From Rugalucina vietnamica (lineage: Eukaryota; Mollusca; Bivalvia; Lucinida; Lucinidae), in NCBI GenBank assembly GCA_964017185.1, contig OZ024875.1:29645456-29709455 (forward strand): a stretch of 64,000 bases of DNA. The letters run 5' to 3'. The notes beneath the pieces were generated by a model that ran no database searches, was not told the origin of the DNA, and was given only the letters and a program-made list of their open reading frames with translations. The position numbers were made by a program, and so were the translations under genes. Positions 26,701-40,900 of this stretch are shown here, piece by piece; the stretch's first letter is position 1; each line of letters begins with the position of its first letter.

Positions 26701-29700
26701 ATAATGGCAATAAATAAGCAGTGGAAAATCATAGCAATGCGTTTTAAATATGGCATTTTTGGCTTTGATTCATGACTTAAAGGTAATATTTTACTGTCTT
26801 TCTGGTCACAATTATTGCCTGTACACTATCATAAAACGTAAATAAAGGAAAATCACAGAGAAATTACTTACAGCGTCTACAACTTGTTTTCCGTTATTAT
26901 GTCTTCTAAAACGGTATATCGGGAACCATGCATGTGAAATAGGATCAAGGCCAAAGTGTGAGTCCTCAGATCGTCCAGAAATAAGCGACAGATTACATTT
27001 TTAATGCAATCACAGTCACACATACCCATAAACACTCTTTTTATGCATTCATAGTCACTCAACATAATGAACATGATCCTTTTACATCAACACATCAACG
27101 TGAGGATACTATGACGTCAACAGTAAGAAACCTTATCTTAGCTGGAAGAAATAATAACACTGGCAATAAATAAGCAGTGGAAAACAATAACAACGCTTTT
27201 TTAATATGGTATTTTTGGCTTTGATTAGCGACTTAAAAGGTAATATTTTACCGTCTTTTCGGTTGGAAATATTGCCTGTATACTATCAGAAAACGTAAAT
27301 AAAAGAAAGTTACAGAAAATTTACTTACAGCGTCTACTTCTTGTTTTCCTTTATCGTGTCTTTTAAAACGGTAAATCGGAGAAATGGTACGTGCAATAGG
27401 ATAAAGGTAAGAGTTAGATACCTTAAATATTCTTAAAGGGACAGATCGTGTAGAAATAAGCGAAAAAATGACATTTTATTCTCAGGATCGTCTGCTAATT
27501 GTCATTTTACGTACGAATTCATCAACATTTCCAGTAGTAAACAATAACATTAGTATGCGGATACAGGGTGTCGATATAACAGGTTGTATGTAGTGAATTC
27601 AATACCTTGTTTTCTGGCCGATTTTTAACGAAATGATAAAAGACTGGCATAAACTATAAGTAGTAGAGACAATGTCAAGAATAGATATGTTTCGAGCTTG
27701 CAGTAAATATATACTTTTTTTAAAAAAATGACTTCCCGAAAATGCAACATTTTCGAAAATCTTAACAGTTTTGTTTATTTGACACAGTCGGTATTTGCAA
27801 GGCTCTACAGACAAATCCATTCGATAAACAAGGTTCCTCGTAACTTTACAAATATAAGTCGTGTACGTTGCAGTTAATGAGTATTAAATAAAATATGGGC
27901 ATACGCAATCAAAACGGGTGTTACAATACTTTGAACTAAGAAGTATTTTCAAATAAGAATAAAAGTTCAACGTTACGTTGCGCCGCATAACGTCAGGCGG
28001 TGTTTCCATAACGACAGCTGCAACGCACGTGTGCGTTTTATGCATGCGTTATTGCAATTGATTAATTGCATATATATTGCTGCATTATTTGATGAAATTT
28101 CATCTCGAAAAAAAAACAACAAAAGATTAAGAAATGACAACATTTTTATACGTACTTTCCGATCACCCCACGTATGTATTTAGGGTTTTATTCATTTTGT
28201 GCCGGGTCGGGTGGGAATATGGGTCCCCGCCCATTGGGCCTAGAAGAAATAGATGGGCTGTTTGTGCATTCAGACAAAGCTTCTAAACTACTGAACGACC
28301 GTCTGATTACTGGTTATCCGCTCCAGTCTGAGCCAGACCATGCAAAGTGGTTAAGTCAAACCGTCCATATAATAAGCCGTATTGGTTTGCTTGGGTGGTT
28401 ATATTTATGAAGCACATTTTGAGTGTCATGACATCCTAATGTTGGGTAAAAGTTCCATAAAATGTAGACAACGTCCCGGCATGACAATCGCTGTTGACTG
28501 CGACGTAAAACATAAATTCAAACAAACAAACTTTTGTTCAAATGAAATTATTTAGATATTCCTGGAATCTGCTTTGTGAGACATCTATTCATTTCTTTCG
28601 ATTGTATACTTTTTCGTTCAGTTGATACGCCATGGCAAAGAAAACGACCACGAACTCCAAGAGAAAGTCAGCTTATGTCATCATCTAGTTTATCATCAGA
28701 TGATTTTAATCCTGCAGCATACATGGGTCGAAGAAAAGTATGTCAATTTATTTTAAAGATGGTCAATCACCAGAATTATAAATACTTGAACGCAAAAGAA
28801 ACGCAACAATCTTTTACATCCTTGTTTCCTGCAACACTGCCAATGTAAGGATATTTATGAAAGTATATTTTATGTCCCTATATAATCATTTGCCATCATC
28901 GGGATTTGATCGCATGTTTCGTTCTGACGTTAATGTGACGTTTTTTTTTTTTAACAATTTACGTCTAAATTATGGATATTTACTTCGATTTAAAAACAAA
29001 CAACACCAATCGATAGCCGCACAAGCAGAAAAATGTTTGGAAATTATTGTTTAGCAGCACTCTTAGTTGATGCATTTCTTTGTTGACGTTAACATATTTT
29101 TTTTTCAAACAGTCATTGCATACTCATTATGCTCGCTTACGACGCGATCTCACACACACACGTAATAAAACGTCGACCAAGGCATAAAATTGCCGTATTT
29201 GCGTTTCAGCGGTTGTCTTTTTTGCTTTTGAAAGCAAACATTGGTTTGAAATTTCATTTTCGCATACAATGTAAGGCATTGTACCTCTGTGATATTTAAA
29301 AACGTGTTACCTTGGATTTTTTGACGTTTTCTCGGCAACCTTAAGCCGCAGCGTTCTGATGTTTCATGTTGTATGCAAGGCAAAGCATTGGACTTGTCAA
29401 CCGTAATATCACGGAAAGAAATGTTTGAGTCGATAAGAAGAAATTTTATAAGTGTTGCGAAACTTTTGCGTTTAAGTATTTTTCTTCTAGCGTTTAGGTT
29501 TCATTTGTTATTATTCATTTATGAATTAAGTTCAATTCGTGCGTAGCTAAAATAAGTAGAACTTTAGAAAAAGCATTATCCTCGTATAAGCTTACATGTG
29601 TTAACCATTATGGCAGAATTGTTTTTATGCGAGCTCATGAAAATATGCAGACTTTATTGATCGCCGGACTTTGGAACATGAAAAAACAATGACGTACAAT

Positions 29701-32700
29701 GTATTTTGTTTAGAAAGTGATTGTCGCATTGTCTCATTTTATTTGTCTTGTTGTCATGTGTAGATGTCTGCGCCCATTTTGTCCGCTCCTCGAAGTCCCA
29801 ATCTTTTGTACAGAAGAAGAAAGTGTAGTATCGACTCAATTACAGGTAAATGAGCATGTGCATGACAAAACCGACAATTTGGGATTCCGACCACGTCCAA
29901 CACAAACTGGACTGTACAGTCATAGAAGATGGTTAGAAACTTGAAATTACAGATTTAAGATGAAGAGGCATTCTGCTGTCCGTGTGGCGAAAACAAAGGC
30001 GCTGATCAGCTTCTCAGTTACTGCGAAGCTGATCTGCGTCTTTGTTTTCGCATATGCAGATGGTTGGTTTTCATATGCTAATATCATTTTGCGTAAGGGC
30101 TTAATGTGTTCGGACTCATAAGTTAGGGACTTTTTGCCATTTGGCTGTCGGCATTCATTCATTCAAGACTGTTTGTAGATATTTTCGGGAATGTTAGGTG
30201 ACAATTATCAATTGCGGGTTTAATGAATAATTTTGGAAACCATAAACATTAGTTGACATGTACAAATGGCATTATAAAGATTCATTTAGAAAGTATAATT
30301 CTAATTTTTGTCAATGAATTTATTCTTCATTGATTCTATATTATTACAATATAATGCGCTTTGTTCAACTGGAGAAAATGCATATCATATACGTTTGCAG
30401 TTCAACATGTATTACCTACAACAAAAACACGAAGAATTTTTTTCCTATGAATAATCATATTAAGGCCTTCTGAATATAAAATTAGAAAATGTTCTTTTTT
30501 GAAGTTGCGAGAACTGAAAAGTCAATGAGTCTCAGACTGCAAAAAATGTAGTTGTAAATATCATTAAATGGTTTCGAATTTCCTTTTGAAGTTTAATATA
30601 TACCGCTTAATTGAATAATTCTTTCAAAAAATATTTACTCTTGCAGACATTGAAGAAACTGTTTCACAAATTACCAACCAGAGATTACAGAATTTGGATT
30701 TGTCTGACAATAAGATATTATCAGTTGACTCACTCGCGTCCAGCCATCTTGAAGCCCATTTTGAAAAGCTTGAAAAGCTAGATATCAGCGCCAACGCACT
30801 CAGAGAAATACCGGAGTCAGTTTTTAAGGTAACACATAGTTAAACAGTTATAAACAGGCAAAACTCAGAAACTGTCACATTAAAGTATCGGTCTCAATCA
30901 ACGAATGAAACAGCAGTGGCACTGTAGCGTATATCCCAAAAAGCGCCGGGCGTGTTGACAAAAATGTAAAATTCAACATACACCAGGAGCACTCCAGGAG
31001 CACGTCGGAGACACGTTAGAAGCGCGTTACACGCGCGTTTTGTACACTTGGCGTACCTGATTAGCTATACAACGGTGAAATTATGGCAGTTTAAATGATT
31101 TAAACACGTTTAAGCAGAACATCAGTAATAATAGGTATGTCTACTTTGAGCAATGGCTTCAAATGCCAGACGAGGGTTAAAATAGTCTATTTAAATAATC
31201 CTGCCATTGCACAAACAAGGGCTTCATTTAAACCATACACATCAAAATCTCTGTCCGTTTCATTAGGTAATTATTTTAATGCAATAAGTAGTCCACTTAA
31301 TCTATACTGTCTTTTCTTTGCTGACAGCCAATCTATTATAGACGCTGCTTCTGTTATAGAATCTGCCGAATCTCCAGATCTTGGATGCGAGATGTAACCA
31401 ACTTGAAGAGTTTCCTTCTGGTGCCTTACAGTGTAATAATCTGAAAGAATTGATATTATCAAGAAACAAAGTAGGTCATAAACAAATACTTTATTTGATA
31501 GTAAATGTTAAGTATTTGTCACGGTATCATATAAAAGGACGGCATGTGATTTGTAACATATTTATGCACAGTCCCTAGTGAGTAACCACTGGCCTTAAAT
31601 AACAGTAAGCCGTTTAATCTCGGAAGCTGTACTCGCAAAGCCTAAGCAGTTTCTCTGTTGTTAATTCGTTTCTGATATACTTATTAGAAGAGCGTTATTC
31701 GATTTGTCGAATACAACTTAATTGTCCATTCTTACATTTTTGTCCGTATTCTTTACCATTCTTTCACTGATAAATATTAAAACTTAATTTGTATTAATTT
31801 AGATTCCGGAGCTGATCTTAGAACATTTCAACTCGTCGATCAAAAAACTAGACCTTTCATACAACCAGCTAACAGCCCTGCCCAGCGGATTAGGAAATTA
31901 CCTACACGTTGTTAGGGAACTCATTCTTAACAAGTGAGCTCACGCTACGCATTACGAAAACGCGCCCATGTTATCATATACAGATTTTTCTTCAGTTGTA
32001 AAAATAAAAAAAAATTCAAAAAAAAAAAAAATTGGATGTTTTTAATTTAGAAAAAATGGATATTTTTAGCTCAAAACATAGATTGTGGGTACACGTTAGA
32101 ACCGCCTCGCAATCTAGGTTTTGGATTAAACATGAGAAAAATAGGTTTACCCCTGCAAAAACCTTTTTTTTTTCTATTTGAAAGTGGAGGCTAAGGGGTA
32201 TATATTGCACGGACATATTTTCCTGATGCATGTTCAGCATCGAACATCTGTTACAGCCTGACTAGAAGACACTTCAATGAATTTTCCAAATAAAACATAC
32301 AAATAATATTATAACCATAAAACAGCAACTGCAATATATGAGCAACTAAACGTTAGTGTTATCAATCGTCAACGACTGTAGTAACGTTGATCAGAATAAT
32401 GTTCTGGACAAGAAGCTAACATCTTAGCATTGTTACGTAAGTGACGATTGCATGACAGCAAGATGAACGTAAAAAATAAAGTTGATTTAAGAACTGTATG
32501 TTGTGATAACACACATGAGTTTGAATTATTCTAATTGAAGTGAAATTCTGAAAGACCATGATCATTTTTCAGCAATAATTTGATGGCGCTACCGGAGACT
32601 CCACTTGGCTTGAAGGAACTGAAGAGACTAGACATATCACACAATCAATTGGACTGTATTCCAGAAAAGTTCCTTCATACCTGCAGCAAATTGGAAACGC

Positions 32701-34862
32701 TGGAAGCCTCATTCAACCATATTAGTAAGTATTTAGCTGATTTAAAAATTGCATTTGATTGTCAGTTTTTACATGCAATCAAAGATACTATTCAAGTGCT
32801 GTGTTTTTGCTTTGTTTTCGAAAACACTTATTCTTACACATACCATTCATAAGAGTTATTAAGGGTAAACATTACTATTGTCGATGAGCACACTGTTTGC
32901 GCAACTTCGGCGTTTAGTATGTGCACGTTACGCGTCGCTTTTAACGTCATTTTGTTTTGTTTTCTCAATGGCGTTGCAAGCGGTAGAATCTTATTCTGTC
33001 TGTTTCTGCATAATTAAATCCTAAAACGGGTATACATATTATTTTAAAAGACGTTCTGTGGCGACTGATATACCCCAATTCGTGTATAAGGTTTTAAGAT
33101 TATACGTATAAACGGTTATTTCGCTGTTGATGACGTCGCATAAATATACGAGACGTATGTGCAACGTTTGGCGTTAAAACGAAAAAGGCGGGAATATTGA
33201 ACGGGTTTCCTCTATATCTTCCAACGCAATCCGGTGACCCCCATCTTTTATTTCAAATTTTAAATGATTACAATGTTTCCTATCTGTTGGTGTAATTTAA
33301 TCAAAATCATATGCGAAGTTTAGGAGATATCGCAAAAATACGTACTTTTTCCAGGTTTGAAAAAATGGCGGGAAAGTTAATTTTGCCTGTAATCTGCTCA
33401 ATTTAAGAGCAAAAAGTATCAAAATGTAAGAAAATAACATTCATCGTGTGTTTAAGTTGTTTTGGCAGTAATAACATATTTATTAAAACACATGTCCGCT
33501 ACAAGTGCGGTTTTCTGAAATGCACGAGAAACAACCAAAAAGTTTTGATACCATGCCAACGAGGCCGGTGACCACCCATTTTTATTTCGATTTTAGTCCA
33601 AGGATACAATCATCTTGAAGCATGCACCGTTTAATGAAAATCATATGCGGGAATCAATTAGTAATGTTTCCCTTTAACAAACTTACATTGAAGACATCAG
33701 TTTCGACGGCGGATGGATAAATATATTCTCCGGCTGCAAGGCTTATTTTATTCTTTCTTTTGTATTTAGCTTATTGTGAAATTTCAGTCAACATATAAAC
33801 GATAATATATAGCACATCAGTAGATCTTTCCGACTAGGACTGGGTGTAGGTTATATACATTATGATCATATTTTTCTCTTCTCTTGCATTTGTGTATTCG
33901 CATTCTTATACTGTAGTTTTGCTTGGTTCAGTTTTAGTACGGACTAATTAATTTCAGGTCAATTGCCCAGTGAGTCGGTCGCTCCTATGCTTCCAAAACT
34001 GAATAAAGTCAAATTGAGAAAGAATGTTTTGGCGACAAAAGCTCCTTACTACATTCCAAAATTTATCCTGGACTTGCCCGGGTAGGATTGATTTTTCGTT
34101 CTATAAAAGATACGTTTTATGGTGATTTTGACATTGTAATAAAACAAATTTGTAATATACATCATGTAAACATCTTAGTATTCGTTCATTCTGATGCATC
34201 TTAGCCTTTTCTCTTTAGAACATGTAAATCATTTGGCCATTGATATTTGTCTTTTTAATATCATATCGATATGTTTGTTTTAGGCTACGCTATCTTGACA
34301 TGAGTGAGAATGCTGTGACTGGGTTTCCCGCTATTGCTTTGTGGGAATCAACATTGGTTAAAGAGCTTCTGTTCAACAGAAATAAAATACCGATGGCAAG
34401 TATTATGCTATTTGAATATGACAAGGGAGAAATCATAAATAATGGGAAATAGTTAACAGTTGTGTATTGATTAATTTATTTCGCTGAAATGCAATTTATT
34501 ACCTAAATTTAATTGCATTTTTGTAACGAATTGTTACTTTAAATGTGTGAACCCAGTTTCAATAAAACAATGCGTTTCTTTTTCTGCGTCATACGCACAT
34601 TTTAAACTCTAGATGCTTTAACAATGCTCATACATGCAAAGTGAATCGATAACATATGACCACTGTTTTTAATAGCTAAATCTGGATGGTGCAAAGACTT
34701 GGAATAAGCTGGAAAAGTTTCATTTGTCAGACAATAGTCTGAAAGAGGTAATTTGGACATGTTATTTTCATATGTAGGAACGATGCCTCATTTCGCTTGT
34801 CTAATACTTGCGGAACTTCTCTTACATGCATAAAATAATTGATTGCTGTTTAAATCATAAGG

Positions 34863-34901
<39 letters not shown>

Positions 34902-37900
34902 AAAAAAAAACGAATGACTAAGTTTGATTAGTTACACACTAGCATGAAGCGATGTGGTCATTATAAATGCCTCTCATTAACTCCAAAACTTGAAATGTCT
35001 CAAGTTTAAAAAAGCAATGAATACGGAGAGAACTTATGACATATGATAGTCCTTGAATGTTATGCTTTCTGTTATTTTTAAGTTCTTAGTAAAATAGTTG
35101 AATGCTATTTTGATAGATAATTATCGTTAAAACAAAGTATTGTTTTATCATGTACTCGTCCAAACAACATAAATATTTTCCCACCAACATTTATTTTAGC
35201 TACCCGGGGATATAGGTAACTTTTCTGCTCTGAGTTCATTGGATATCAGCCATAATGAAGGAGTTACTACCTTGCCAGATGGCCTTGGAAAATGTTCAAA
35301 AATGTGGGAGGTGATGTATTGATTTCGAAACTACAACAAAAATGTTTTGATAACAAAAATAACTCCTTCTTTATTTACTTAAGGAATCAGCTCGGGCTAA
35401 ATATACTACTAGATAATGAAAGGAACTGATAAATTTTTGTCATTTTGCTTTAGACATGTGCAGATATATAACTACCAAACCTTTAAAATTTACCTATTCA
35501 TCCATTCTTAACTGGACAATCAGGATAAGGTAAATCACATTCGCTTACGTGAATACCTCTGCTATCCATCATGGTGATGATAATATCTCGTCGTGCTTCT
35601 TATGGTGTATACATTTCGCAACTTATTAGGTTTGCTAGAGTCTGCAATCATGTTACAGACTTCAACGCTCGAAATAAATGTTTAACGGCAAAACTTCTCC
35701 AACAGGGCTATCGGTATCATAAACTTCGAAAAACATTTTCTAAATTTTATCGTAGACACTATGAATTGATTTCCAAATATAATGTTGGGTTAAAGACGCT
35801 TTTAAGTGAGGGCCTTTCGGAACCTGAATTTTATGGTGACTTGGTTTACAAATTTAAGAAACTTAAAAGAATTAATGATTTTTCTTTTCAGTTCAGAAAA
35901 ATCATAACACGTTACAGACGTATAGGTTACAACTTGAATGTTATGCGACAGTCTGCATGCTTAGTTTTTAACCCAATCATGGTTGATAACTATGCTGCCT
36001 TCTTTAATTGCACGCCGGTGGGTCGGGCGTCAGACTCTATGATGGCCCCGACATAAAGCTATTCATTTTAGTTGGTTGGGGCCGGAGCTTCTTGTCTGTT
36101 GCTTGGCCCACCGGGGTCCAACTGGTGTTTTTCTTTTGCTCCGGAGTTAGTAGGTTATTCGGCGCCCAGGGATCTCCATCGTCGGGCAGCTTACTCAGTC
36201 TGTGAGTCCTGGTTTTTGATTCATCAGGATGTTTATCATGATTTATTTGTTTGTTCTTGATGATTCATTGACTAGTTAGAGATTCACCACGAGGACCGAA
36301 TAACTAACTAAATGTTATGAACCACTGCAGAAGCTGAGGGTGAGGTTATGGCCATGTAAAACCGGTTTAAGCCCGCCAGTAACTTTGTGTTACTGATCGT
36401 TCCAAGTCGATACTTCTGTGGTGGTTCTTTTTGTTTTATGTCTTGGTGTATAAAATTTTTTTGTGCTTTGGCGCCTTATGTGTGTTTTCATATTTTTAGT
36501 TAAGTTAAGGTAACTGAGTGGCCACCTATTGGGAAAATAGCTGCTCATTCGGCTTACGATATGTTTCATGGTATAAGTACCTGATTGTTAGTTTGGTTTT
36601 TTCCCACCTCGGTTTTTGGAATGGGAATCTTTTTCTGATTGCGCCTTTTCCTGATCTTTGCCTACTTGTACCTTTCTATAACTGTTGCCTAGCCAGATGT
36701 CATGTTTTGCATATTTTATATTAAACCTCGTGAGATACATATGTAATCACTGACGGAATGATATTTTCCCTTGTAATAGCATTGTACAATTATTGTTCTT
36801 AAATTTCTTACTTGTAATGTAATATCTATTACAGTTGCAGCTAGAAGGCCTTGACCTTGATCTGGACCGGGCTTTGATGCAGAGAAGAGTTAAAGACATC
36901 ATATCCTATCTCCATAACAGATTGAAGCAGGTAATTACAGCTTTGTATTCTCTTATTTGAAATAAGTGTCGTGTTTTATATTTGTTTGTGTCTATACATG
37001 TATATGTTCTCGACTTTTGATATTCATTCAGTAATAAGAAACCTCTGGGCGCTTATCTTTCTATAATAGTATGTCCATGTTATTGTCTAATCCAGTGACT
37101 CGTTATTACTCGCTTATTCTCGATTTGAGTTAAACAACACTCATAGCTTGGTCTTCACCATCATCAAAAAAGGACATATAGTGCCTTTCAAGCAGAAGCC
37201 AGTTTATTGGTGCATTTCCTTTTGCTTATTATAGTCAAAACGATATTACCGACTGAAACTAATGGTGGTCGGATATGGAGGTAGGGGGAAAACAACTTTG
37301 TTAAAATCACTGATGGGACGAAATAAGAAGTCAAGAAAACTGAAGTTAAAAGAAAACCGCCCAACTGTGGGAGTAGATGTTAGAGAATGGAAGTGAGTGA
37401 AATACATATTTTCCCCTTCTTTCGTTTTTTACTTTTAAAATTCATTTTTATTTCTGATTATTTTTATATATTCATTTGCTTTGCATTTTTAGCTTACCTG
37501 AGCCGAAGGCTCACAGGTGAGGTTATAGTATACCCGTTGTCGTGGTCGTCGTTGTTGTTGTTGTCCACACTTTTCAAACGTCTTCTTCTCTGAAACGGCT
37601 TGGCTAATCAAAGCCAAACTTCATGTTGAGCATCCTTAGGATGGGGGAACTAAAGTTTGTATAAATGGTCTAGGTCACATGACCAAGATGGCCGCCATAG
37701 CTACATGTATAAATAGCAAAAACATTTAAAAATCTTCTTCTCCAGAACCAAAAGGCCTATGATCTATTTCATGGCAAGGTCAACATAGGTCGCCCATGCA
37801 TTTGCATGGGGAAAATTGTTGATATGGGATTTGAAGGGCAAAACTTGCAGGAAATGGGTTAATGAACTGAGATTTAAGATTCTGAAAAGAATTTGGTCCC

Positions 37901-40900
37901 CAGGAGGTTGTCTGCCCCTGCCTCGGGGCTATATACATGTGCATGATCATAATATTCAAACATTATCTTCTCTGAATCCGCTTGGCCAATCAAAGTCAAA
38001 CTTTTTGTGGAGCATCGTTGGAAAGGGGCAATGAAAGTTTGTATAAATGGTCAAGATCAATGACCAAGATGGCCGCCATGGCTATAAAAAGCAAAAACCT
38101 GTAAAAATTGTAGATGCCCGCATGCCCATATATGGTAAAAACCCTTCAAAGAACTGCTGAACCTATTGCAATGAAACTTGACATGTAGCAATTAAGACTA
38201 GAGTACTCAATGTGTGTATAAATCATGATCCTGTAAAGACCTTGACAGATTTTACAGCAAGGTCAACATAGGTCACATATGCAGAAAACTGTTAAAATGA
38301 CTCTGAAAGGAAAAACTTTCAAGAAATGAGCAAGTGAACAGAATATTTATGAATTTGAAAAAGAAATTAAAAACAGGGGTTGTTCTGACCCTGTACTAGG
38401 GCTTAAACTATGTACTATGACCTTTATAGTCAAACAAGTTTATTGGTATATATCTTAGATCTCAGGTGAGCCTTTACAGGACCGGTGGTCCCCTGGTGTT
38501 TTATCAGATTTCTTTAGGATGTTTCTTTTTTTCTCCCCAAAACAGCTCGTTTAAACATATTTATTTGATTAGTTGATAAACATACATGTTTAGAGATATA
38601 AATACACAAACAATACAAACGGGATTTGAACGAAAGCTTTAAAAACTTCTTATGTTCAATTCCCTATCATCGTTAAACTGTACCAAACGATTAATCGACA
38701 ATTAATAGCGTTCAACAACAATTTCTATATAATTATGTGTCTTAAAATTGGCAAAATAATCATTTTTTATTACATTTCCTTCTTTGACTAAAGAAAGTTT
38801 TTTTTTTTTTCGTTTCCATCAGGAAAACATGTCCGTGCAATGTATAACCCCTTGAACCCCACTTTTATATAGCAAAACTGGGGTATGCAGGCGGTTCTAA
38901 CGAGTACCCACAATCTATATTTTGGAGCAAAAATAAGAAAAATATCAAAATTTTTCCACTGATAATTTTCATTTTTTAAAGCTTAAAAAATCACTGTATA
39001 TTACATGGGCAAGTTTTCGTTATGCTAGGTATAAACGATATGAGAGGCGATTTAGCGACGACATCGACAAGTCAACGGGCGGAAAATCAGTGGAATATAC
39101 CCTCAGCACATGGGACTTTGCTGGACAGGAAGACTTCTATAGCACACATCAGTGTTACCTATCCAACAGAGCCATCTACTTAGTACGTCGACTTCTGTCA
39201 AACAAACGTTAACACACTTCGTTGAAATAACCAAAGATAAAAGGGTCACTTGTAATACCATGCCTCATTTCTGATATTGAGTTTTACACATTACTTGTCC
39301 TTTTAACTTTTCTTATAAGCATTATACCTCTGAAGTTAATATCCATTTGTGCAAATAAGGAACAATTTTCTATTTGCAGGTTGTTTTCGATTTTCGAAAG
39401 GGTGTATCCGATCTGACATCTCTGAAGATCTGGCTGGCTAGCATTCACTCAAGAGCTCCTGGTTGTCCGGTTATAGTTGTAGGCACACATAAAGACAAGG
39501 TCTCGCAAGGTATTCAGCTATTTTTCGACAATCTTCAATCAGGATAATATAATCGTGGTAGACGTAGGTGTTTAGCTGCATTTTGATGTCAAACTTACAT
39601 GATGGTTTCGTAAATCTCTTAAATACAGAAATACCAAGTGATGTTATTTGATAAAAAAGGGTTTGCCTCGTATATAAGTCACATAACGTCTTGTTTATTA
39701 TAGAAGGCTACTCATCAAGATAATTTTTAGATTCGGAACCAAGTTATACAAAAATTGTTGGAATTCCGATGGGTATAAATTGCGCCCCTCTCGTACCTGA
39801 TTTATTTTATACTGCTACGAAAGAGATTTCATTGATTCTCTTAACCATGACAATCAAGTTGATGTTATCGAGGCCTTTAACTCGACTTCTAGGTACCTCG
39901 ATGACCTTTTGAACATTGACAATCCTTATTTTGAAGGCATGGTCAATAAAATTTATCCACCTGAACTACAGTTGAATAAAGCCAATACCACAGATACCTA
40001 AGCCGCTTTTTAGATTTTTACATCTTTCTGTTGCAAATGGATTTGTTTCTTCTAAGATTTATGATAAACGCGATGACTTTGATTTGGTAAAGTAAATTTT
40101 CCGTTTTTGGATGGTGACGTTCCTCGTTGTGCTTCGTATGGTGTATACATTTCGCAACTTATATGGTTTGCTAGAGTCTGCAATTATGTAGCGGACTTCA
40201 ACGCGCGAAATAGATGTTTAACAGCCAAACTTCTCCAGCAGGGCTATCGGTATCATAAACTTCGAAAAACATTGTCTAAATTTTATCGCAGACACAATGA
40301 GTTGATTTCCAAATTTAATATTGGGCTAAATACGCTTTTACGTGAGGGCCTTCGGGAACCAGAATTTTATGGTGACTTGGCTTACAAATTTAAGAAACTT
40401 ACAGGAGGGAATGATTTTTCTTTTCAGTTCAGAAAAATCATAACACGTTACAGACGTATAGGTTATAACTTGAATGTTATGCGACAGTCTGCATGCTTAG
40501 TTTTTAACCCAATCATGGTTGATAACTATGCTGCTGCCTTTAATTGCACGCCGGTGGGTCGGGCGTCAGACTCTATGATTGCCTCGACACAAAGCTATTC
40601 ATTTTAGTTGGTTGGGACCGGGGCTTCTTGTTTGTTGCTTGTCCCACCGGGGTTCAACTTGTGTTTTTCTTTTACTCTGTGTTTCAGTAGGTTATTCGGC
40701 GCCCAGGTAACTCCATCGTCGGGCAAATTACTGAATCTGTTGAGTCCTCGTTTTTGATTCATCAATGTGATTATCATGATTTATTTGTTTGTCCTTGATG
40801 ATTTATTGACTAGTTAGAGATTCAACACGAGGACCGAACAACTAACTAAATGTTGTGAACGACTGCAGAAGATGAGGGTGAGGTTAGGCGCCTGTAAAAC

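Larger units (their letters stand above)
23033..28172. mobile_element. 5.1-kb TIR element with TA flanks
   Basis: The left end CGAGGGGTGATCGGAAAGTA and the following ~12 nt are matched with one mismatch by the inverse at 28141-28172. TA dinucleotides flank both ends (23031-23032 and 28173-28174), as in Tc1/mariner-like insertions. A sub-terminal segment near 23391-23600 recurs inverted at about 27434-27600. No transposase is visible; the interior holds a 525-bp tandem duplication, MITE arrays and hairpins. It fills most of intron 23, and its right end is 11 nt from exon 24. Confidence 0.8.
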
